Source: an uncultured Coriobacteriales bacterium
GTDB taxonomy: Bacteria; Actinomycetota; Coriobacteriia; Coriobacteriales; UMGS124
DNA length: 7,858 nucleotides
Reading direction: 5' to 3'
NCBI GenBank assembly: GCA_903789505.1
Contig: CAIFEU010000123.1
Location: 1 to 7,858 of the forward strand
Below, one piece after another: positions 1 to 4,178 of this stretch. The notes under the pieces are model-generated. The model was not told where the DNA came from and ran no database searches. It saw nothing but the letters and a program-made list of their open reading frames with translations. Positions within the stretch are counted from its first letter, which is position 1. Each line of letters begins with the position of its first letter. The position numbers were made by a program, and so were the translations under genes.

Positions 1-41
1 GGGGCCCCTACCCCGGTGTGCCGCACGGGGGGGCCTGCGGG

Positions 42-68
42 CGGGCAGGGCACAGCCCCCGCTGCCCG
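42..68 (-). terminator. Inverted repeat downstream of the AOR gene, possible weak terminator
   Basis: A perfect 7-base inverted repeat (CGGGCAG at 42-48, CTGCCCG at 62-68) with a 13-base loop lies 41 bases past the AOR stop codon. No run of T follows on the minus strand, so it does not meet the usual intrinsic terminator pattern. In DNA this GC-rich such repeats also arise by chance. Nothing else is recognisable in 1-108. Confidence 0.25.
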
Positions 69-111
69 GGGACGCCCCGCCCGCACGGCCGGTGGGCCCT
101 CGCTCGCCTTA

Positions 112-306
112 CGCGGCCGAGCTCTTGCTCTTGTCGCTCGAGCTGGCGGAGGAGTCGGCGTCGGCGGAGCTGGACGCCGAGCCGGCCTTGGCCTCGCCGT
201 CATTGGCGGCGCTGGCCGAGCTCGTTGCGCCTGAGGTGTCCTTGGTGCCGCTGGCAGCCTTGGCGCTGGAGGAGGCGTCGGCGGCACTGGAGCCGGAGGT
301 CTCGCC
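112..306 (-). other. Ser/Ala-rich low-complexity C-terminal tail of the AOR protein
   Basis: The last 65 codons of the AOR reading frame, after the normal family end (LGLLPDPDDDEFDLIDVTVTK), encode a tail dominated by serine and alanine with scattered Asp, Glu and Lys. There is no hydrophobic stretch, no cysteine and no exact repeat unit. It looks like a disordered extension. YdhV as I recall it ends near LLPA and lacks such a tail. The reading frame is the same as the conserved AOR C-domain, so the tail is not created by the frameshift far upstream. Its function is unknown. Confidence 0.8.
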
Positions 307-1668
307 GTCGGTGTCCTCGACCTTGGTCACGGTGACGTCGATCAGGTCGAACTCGTCGTCATCGGGGTCGGGCAGCAGACCGAGCGAGTCGAGCTCGTCG
401 GCGACGTCGGACAGGCCGTAGTCCTCCAGGCAGGCGCGCGTCGGGCAGCCGTACTTCTTGTTCCAGTTGAACTTCTCGTACACCATCGTCAGCGCGTTCT
501 GGAAGTCGTCGCGGTCCATCTTGATGGTGCCCTCGTTGAACGGGGGGATGTCCGGGTCGGCGTTGAACGCCCACTCGGTGTACTTGTCGTGCTCGTTGCG
601 CAGGTCGTAGCTGCCCATGCCGCGCACCGTGTTGGCGCGCTGCAGCGTCATGATCGCGGCGCCGGCCTTGTAGAGCTGGTCGGTGGTGACGTTCTCGCCG
701 GTCACGGCGTTGTAGAACTTGGCCTCCAGGTCGAGGTCGCCACGGTAGTTGCGCTGCTTGGTGGGCGACATCGTCATCGGCCACACCCAGTTGCAGATGA
801 CCAGCGAGTCGTGCAGGACGTCGGTGACGATGCTCCACCAGCAGAAGTTGGCCTTGTACTGGTTCATCGGCGTGTAGTTCTTGGTCGGGTCGATCGCGTA
901 CTCGCCCTTGGCGTCGTCCTGGCCCCACACCTCGGCGGCGATCTGGCGCTTGAGGTCGAACGGCAGGCCGCAGCCCTGGAAGTTGACCGCGGAGTGGATC
1001 ATGTCGTCGCGGTTGAACATCATGTTGTACACGGCGCCCACCTGGCCGAAGCACTCGTGGGCGTGGTGCACCGGCCAGCCGCGGTAGTTGATCAGCTGCG
1101 AGCGGGAGTCGTCGAACCACTCCTCGTCGTCCCAGCGCTCGCACCACACGAGCGGGCCGTGGCCGATGTAGGACAGCTCGGAGTCGTTCTTGGCGATGTC
1201 GCGCAGGATCGGCACGATCGCGGTGGGGTCGAACGAGCCCTCCTTGAAGCCGTCCCAGTTGTACTTGTCGTACTCCTCCTTGGGCAGGACGCGCTCGAAG
1301 ACCCCGTCGGCGATGCAGTGGGCGAGGTCGCGGTAGAGCTGCGCGTAGTTGCACCACAGGCCCAGGTCGTCGACGACGTTGCCGATCGTGAGGTTCCAGA
1401 CGATGACGTCCTCGTTGGACATGTTGCCGTCGGCGCCCGGCGTCACGCCCAGCATCTTCTCCATGTAGAAGAAGGGGAAGTCGGGCACGCAGGTGTTGCC
1501 GCAGATCTCGTAGCCGGTGTTGTCCTTGACCGCGGGGATGCGCAGGTCGGAGTAGCAGTGGATGGGGCAGGAGAAGCAGCCGTCCATCTTGATCGTGTAC
1601 TTGGCCGCCTCGACGCCGTTGTCCTTCTTGGCCTTCATGCAGCGGTAGCCCACGGTGTTGAGCTCGTA

Positions 1669-1675
1669 GGGCTAG
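1669..1675 (-). other. Frameshift junction in the AOR gene
   Basis: Upstream of this point the minus-strand frame reads EKGLEWGAAEGGPL, which is conserved in YdhV. Downstream, the family sequence PYELNTVGYRCMKAKKD is read in the +1 frame. The bases between GGA-CCC and TAC-GAG are CTAGCCC, and the downstream frame is closed by TAG at 1674-1672. Restoring the frame needs one extra base skipped, or a deletion of 2, 5, ... 17 bases relative to the ancestor. The pentamer CCCTA occurs twice here, one base apart, which would suit slippage. The upstream frame meets no stop until 361-359, so an uncorrected product would carry over 400 residues of Arg/Pro-rich nonsense. The nearest restart codon is a GTG at 1653. 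Confidence 0.85.
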
Positions 1676-2498
1676 GGGTCCGCCCTCGGCGGCGCCCCAC
1701 TCCAGCCCCTTCTCGGCCGTCCAGCGCGAGCCCTTGTCGTAGTACTCGGCCCACTCCTGCTGGGTACAGGGCACGACGTGGTTGTTGTTGGAGCCGATGA
1801 CCTCGGAGAGCATGTAGTCAGACAGCTCGCCGACCTTCTGGGGGTCCTTGACGTAGACGCTGCCGTTGCCCTCGACGACGAGCGCCTTGAGCTTCTTGGA
1901 GCCCATGACCGCGCCCAGGCCGGCGCCGGCGGAGTGGTTGCGCGAGTTGATCATGCAGGCGTAGGGCAGCAGGTTCTCGCCGGCGGGCCCGATGGCGCCG
2001 ACGCACGCCTCGTCGGAGGTCAGCTGCGTGAGGATCTCGGTCGTGGCGCGCGTGCCCTGTCCCCAGGCGGCGGTGGCGTCCTCAATCGTGATCTGGTCGT
2101 CCTTGACGTGGATGAAGACGGGGGTGTCAGAGGCGCCCTCGACGATGATGGCGTCCCAGCCGGCGAACTTGATGCGCGGGCCGAGCATGCCGCCGCAGTG
2201 CGAGTCCACGACCAGGTGGTCCTTGGTGAACGTGGACAGCGACGCGCAGGTCATGCGGCCCCCCAGCGGGATGCCCGAGGCGGTCAGCGGGCCCACGGCG
2301 TACACGATCTTGCTCTCCGGGGAGAACGGGTCGGTGCCGGCGGGGACCTCGTCGTACATGATCTTGTTGGCAAGACCCATGCCACCAACGAGGAACTTGT
2401 ACGGCTCGGTGGACTCGACGCTGACGGCGCCCGTCGTGAGGTTGACGCGGGCGATCTTGCCCGTCCAGCCGTACGAAACCTTGTCTTCTGCCATTTGT

Positions 2499-2510
2499 TC
2501 CTTACCTCTC
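2499..2510 (-). promoter_or_regulatory. Ribosome-binding site of the AOR gene
   Basis: On the minus strand GAGAGG (2510-2505) and AAGGA (2503-2499) lie 10 and 4 bases upstream of the ATG at 2494. This pair of purine-rich Shine-Dalgarno-like stretches fixes the start at 2494 rather than at the far-upstream in-frame codon at 2740. Confidence 0.65.
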
Positions 2511-2647
2511 CCAAACCTCGCGTTTGCGTGCCCGCCCGCCTCGGGGACGGCCGCGCTCGCCGTTCGCGCCCTGCGGCGCCGCGACGGTCGGTCGCAAGCG
2601 CCCGGGAGGGCGGTCGTGCGGGCGCGCCGGCATCCTCGCGGCGACGC

Positions 2648-2663
2648 GACGCATACATTCGTC
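2648..2663. promoter_or_regulatory. Imperfect palindrome, candidate operator
   Basis: The sequence GACGCATACATTCGTC has GACG/CGTC arms and inner AT/AT symmetry, with 12 of 16 bases symmetric. It is one of the few less GC-rich stretches in the divergent region and lies about 155 bases upstream of the AOR start codon. It could be a regulator-binding site or the region of the AOR promoter. No known regulator consensus is recognised. Confidence 0.25.
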
Positions 2664-2774
2664 GGGCACGTTGAAGCTGACAGTGCGCTGGGGAGTGCGC
2701 GCCCCCGGCGGCCGGCCCCCTCGCTCTCGGCTCGGGGCACGGCGCGCGGCGGCGCGGGTGCGATGCACGGGACT

Positions 2775-2784
2775 GGGCATGCCC
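2775..2784. repeat. Perfect 10-base palindrome GGGCATGCCC
   Basis: GGGCATGCCC is its own reverse complement and sits 22 bases outside the left arm of the nested inverted repeat at 2806-2941. The GGGCAT core recurs inside that element near 2848 and 2874. It may be a dimeric regulator site or chance in GC-rich DNA. Confidence 0.35.
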
Positions 2785-2805
2785 GCGACTCGATTCGACA
2801 CGCGG

Positions 2806-2941
2806 CCCATTATGCCCGGGGGCCGTGCGGGGCCATGACCTGTTTGAGGGCATCCCCCCAATCCGGCAGCTCAGGGCATGGGTCATGGCCGGGATTACCT
2901 GATAGAGGGGACGCCGCCCCGGCCGCGCCGGGCACAATGGG
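2806..2941. repeat. Nested inverted repeat, candidate structured RNA or small mobile element
   Basis: The outer arms are CCCATTATGCCCGG (2806-2819) and CCGGGCACAATGGG (2928-2941), complementary at 13 of 14 positions. Nested inside are perfect 10-base arms GGCCATGACC (2831-2840) and GGTCATGGCC (2881-2890). The segment between the right arms holds a small hairpin with GGGG (2907-2910) and CCCC (2917-2920). The 40-base central loop can form a short TGAG/CTCA pairing. A rival pairing of AATCCGGC (2860-2867) with GCCGGGATT (2888-2896, one bulged base) would exclude the inner stem. A 12-base direct repeat GGGGGCCGTGCG (2818-2829 and 2939-2950) adjoins the two outer arms. The element is 312 bases from the AOR start and 357 from the ydhY-like start, and the symmetry does not tell which strand is transcribed. 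It could be a structured leader RNA, a small RNA or a MITE-like element. Confidence 0.6.
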
Positions 2942-3202
2942 GGCCGTGCGCCAAGGCGACGTGGCTGGGGCACGTGCAGGGATGCCGTGCACGCCGATCG
3001 CGCCGGGCGCGCCCGAGTGCTCGCGCTCTCCCGCCCACAGAGACGTGGGAGGGGACGGGAGGAGCGAGGCCGAAGGGCCCAGGAGGGGCCCGTCCGGGCG
3101 CGCGAGGGACGGCGGTTCGGCAGGCGGCACCCACGGCACGGGTCGCGTCGCACGGGGAGGGTAAGCGCACGACGCTCGATTCGTCATCCGGCTCCAACGG
3201 TC

Positions 3203-3221
3203 CCGCGCGCAAGACGCGCGG
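3203..3221 (+). repeat. GC-only hairpin in the leader of the ydhY-like operon
   Basis: CCGCGCG (3203-3209) and CGCGCGG (3215-3221) form a perfect 7-base-pair stem with the 5-base loop CAAGA. It is 77 bases upstream of the ydhY-like start codon. No T run follows, so it is not a standard terminator. Confidence 0.5.
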
Positions 3222-3242
3222 CGCGCCGCGGGCGCGCCGCGG
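3221..3242 (+). repeat. Tandem 11-base repeat, two copies
   Basis: GCGCGCCGCGG occurs twice head to tail (3221-3231 and 3232-3242), exactly between the two leader hairpins. The unit is pure G and C and can pair with either hairpin's arms. It may be a slippage duplication. Confidence 0.6.
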
Positions 3243-3268
3243 CCGGCGCGAGGGGACCACCGCCGGCC
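3241..3268 (+). repeat. Hairpin just upstream of the ydhY-like ribosome-binding site
   Basis: GGCCGGCG (3241-3248) and CGCCGGCC (3261-3268) are a perfect 8-base inverted repeat with a 12-base loop. The stem ends about 16 bases before the Shine-Dalgarno sequence. Only two T residues follow it, so an intrinsic terminator is unlikely. A leader element acting on translation or transcript stability is possible. Confidence 0.5.
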
Positions 3269-3284
3269 TTCATACAGGAGTTGG

Positions 3285-3292
3285 AGAGAGGA
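3285..3292 (+). promoter_or_regulatory. Ribosome-binding site of the ydhY-like gene
   Basis: The purine run GAGAGAGG lies 6 bases upstream of the ATG at 3299. It selects this start over the open frame that continues upstream to 2987, whose translation is Arg/Ala-rich and not protein-like. Confidence 0.7.
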
Positions 3293-3298
3293 ATTCGG

Positions 3299-4120
3299 AT
3301 GACCGAAAAGGAGAAGGAGCCTCTGAGCGACGCTCCCGAGACGGCTCCGCTCACGGACGCCCAGACTGACTCCGCCGCGCAGGCGGACGAGACCGCCGGG
3401 AAGAGGACGCCCAAGAAGTTCACCCGCCGCGCGGTCGTGGGAGGCGCGATCGGCGCCGGCGTGATCGGCCTGGTGGCCGGCGGCGTCCTGGCCAAGTGGG
3501 GCGTCGTGGAGGACTCGGTCGCCAACGGGCGCATCGAGCTGGGCGTCACGCCCACCAAGCTCATCGTCACCGACCGCGGGCGCTGCTCGGGCTGCCAGCG
3601 CTGCGAGCTGGCCTGCACGCTGCGCAACGACGGGCGCGCCAGCCACGCCTCGGCCCGCGTGCAGGTTTGGCGCAACTACAACTTCGGCCACGGGTCGGGC
3701 AGCGGCGACGGCATCTACGGCAACTGCGAGTTCACCGTCGAGCACTGCAAGCAGTGCAAGGACGCCTGGTGCGTCAACATCTGCCCCGTCCACGCGATCA
3801 ACGCCGACCCCAAGACCGGCGCGCGCGTCATCGACCCGGACAAGTGCATCGGCTGCGGGATGTGCCACCAGGCGTGCCCGTGGAACATGCCGCGCCTCGA
3901 CCCGGTCACCGGCGTGTCCAGCAAGTGCATCGCGTGCGGCCGCTGCGCTCAGCAGTGCCCCAACGGCGCGATCAGGTTCGTGGACTGGAAGGACATCGCC
4001 CAGGAGGCCATCGACAAGGGCCTGGTGACCACGACCGGCCTCTTCACGGCCGAGGAGCTGCAGGAGGGCTCCGACGAGCTCTCGTCCAAGGTCGACTACT
4101 CGTCGGCCCTCGACGACTAG
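3299..4120 (+). CDS. ydhY: YdhY-like four-cluster ferredoxin with a twin-arginine signal
   Basis: This 273-residue protein should carry four [4Fe-4S] clusters and move electrons between redox partners. Its cysteine sets are C96/99/102/106, C150/153/158/162, C183/186/189/193 and C210/213/216/220. The body resembles E. coli YdhY as I recall it (DRGRCSGCQRCELAC, a Gly-rich loop before GIYGN, KCIACGRCAQQCPNGAI, VDWKDI). The N-terminus is unusual: about 40 charged, Ala/Thr-rich residues precede TRRAVV (42-47), a hydrophobic stretch to about 64 and a possible cleavage after VLA at 65. This reads as a Tat signal, placing the protein outside the membrane or anchored by an uncleaved helix. The start at 3299 follows a good ribosome-binding site. 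It is the first gene of the plus-strand operon, 58 bases before the molybdoenzyme gene and divergent from the ydhV-like gene. It may serve either enzyme. The 4Fe-4S protein call is certain; equivalence to YdhY is likely. Confidence 0.93.
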   Translation: MTEKEKEPLSDAPETAPLTDAQTDSAAQADETAGKRTPKKFTRRAVVGGAIGAGVIGLVAGGVLAKWGVVEDSVANGRIELGVTPTKLIVTDRGRCSGCQRCELACTLRNDGRASHASARVQVWRNYNFGHGSGSGDGIYGNCEFTVEHCKQCKDAWCVNICPVHAINADPKTGARVIDPDKCIGCGMCHQACPWNMPRLDPVTGVSSKCIACGRCAQQCPNGAIRFVDWKDIAQEAIDKGLVTTTGLFTAEELQEGSDELSSKVDYSSALDD

Positions 4121-4137
4121 GGCGGACCGTGGGGATG

Positions 4138-4158
4138 GGTCGACGCGCGTCGTCGACC
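4138..4158 (+). repeat. Hairpin between the ydhY-like and molybdoenzyme genes
   Basis: GGTCGAC (4138-4144) and GTCGACC (4152-4158) form a perfect 7-base stem with a 7-base loop in the 58-base intergenic gap. An overlapping palindrome GACGCGCGTC (4142-4151) offers an alternative fold. No T run follows. It could tune readthrough, processing or relative expression of the two genes. Confidence 0.4.
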
Positions 4159-4164
4159 GCTATT

Positions 4165-4170
4165 GAGAGG
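4165..4170 (+). promoter_or_regulatory. Ribosome-binding site deciding the GTG start of the molybdoenzyme gene
   Basis: GAGAGG lies 8 bases upstream of GTG at 4179. The GTG start gives the complete N-terminus SENAITRRGFLAGG with its Tat motif, so this unusual start codon is preferred. Confidence 0.65.
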
Positions 4171-4178
4171 AACACACA

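Larger units (their letters stand above)
109..2494 (-). pseudogene. ydhV: YdhV-like aldehyde:ferredoxin oxidoreductase family protein, interrupted by a frameshift
   Basis: This is an AOR-family pterin-metal oxidoreductase, closest by recollection to E. coli YdhV, which is reported to bind a bis-molybdopterin molybdenum cofactor. The substrate is unknown and no export signal is seen, so it is probably cytoplasmic. The start at 2494 is chosen because MAEDKVSYGWTGKIARVNLT matches the family N-terminus and has upstream GAGAGG and AAGGA ribosome-binding sequences; the frame stays open to 2740 but is not protein-like. Residues 1-210 form the pterin-binding N-domain (VGGMGLANKIMYDEV, GAVMGSKKLKALVVEG). 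The frame breaks after about residue 274 and resumes one frame over, with a TAG in the new frame at 1674-1672. The downstream part carries the cluster motif CFSCPIHC (1555-1578), CNWVWPMTMSP, and a late GCPTR cysteine (445-447), the likely fourth [4Fe-4S] ligand. A bridged product would be about 790 residues against about 700 for YdhV; the excess is a Ser/Ala-rich tail. It is transcribed divergently from a ydhY-like gene. Family assignment is firm. Inactivation is likely but could be a sequencing error. Confidence 0.9.
2495..3298. other. Divergent intergenic region with no gene, rich in inverted repeats
   Basis: These 804 bases separate the start codons of the minus-strand AOR gene and the plus-strand ydhY-like gene, so they must hold promoters for both directions. 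Open frames cross it on both strands, but they are Arg/Ala/Pro/Gly-rich, have no family motifs and mostly run into known genes out of frame, as expected from the base composition. I found no convincing -35/-10 pair. The less GC-rich patches, where promoters or operators would be most plausible, are near 2648-2690, 2789-2816 and 2891-2908. The inverted repeats worth separate mention are listed as their own features. Confidence 0.75.

Noticed and set aside
589..1800. Long plus-strand open frame opposite the AOR gene
   Set aside because: It is antisense to a gene with clear family motifs, and its translation is Val/Ala/Gly/His-rich without recognisable domains, as expected from GC-biased codon positions.
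1778..2674. Plus-strand open frame running from the AOR gene into the intergenic region
   Set aside because: It is antisense to the conserved AOR N-domain and becomes Arg-rich sequence beyond it, with no motif or ribosome-binding site.
2650..2690. Sigma-70 promoter around TTGAAG or TATGCG
   Set aside because: No pairing of hexamers with reasonable spacing and match was found on either strand.
2495..2740. N-terminal extension of the AOR protein to an upstream start
   Set aside because: The extra residues are Arg/Ala-rich and unlike the family, and the good ribosome-binding sequence sits just before 2494.
2801..2820. CATAAT on the minus strand as a -10 promoter element
   Set aside because: No acceptable -35 hexamer is found about 17 bases upstream, and the hexamer lies within an inverted-repeat arm.
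2502..2861. Small minus-strand open frame in the intergenic region
   Set aside because: It is Arg/Pro/Gly-rich, with no ribosome-binding site or motif, and overlaps the AOR ribosome-binding region.
2987..3298. Upstream extension of the ydhY-like reading frame
   Set aside because: The added residues are Arg/Ala/Gly-rich and would bury the Tat motif about 145 residues into the protein; the ATG at 3299 has a proper ribosome-binding site.
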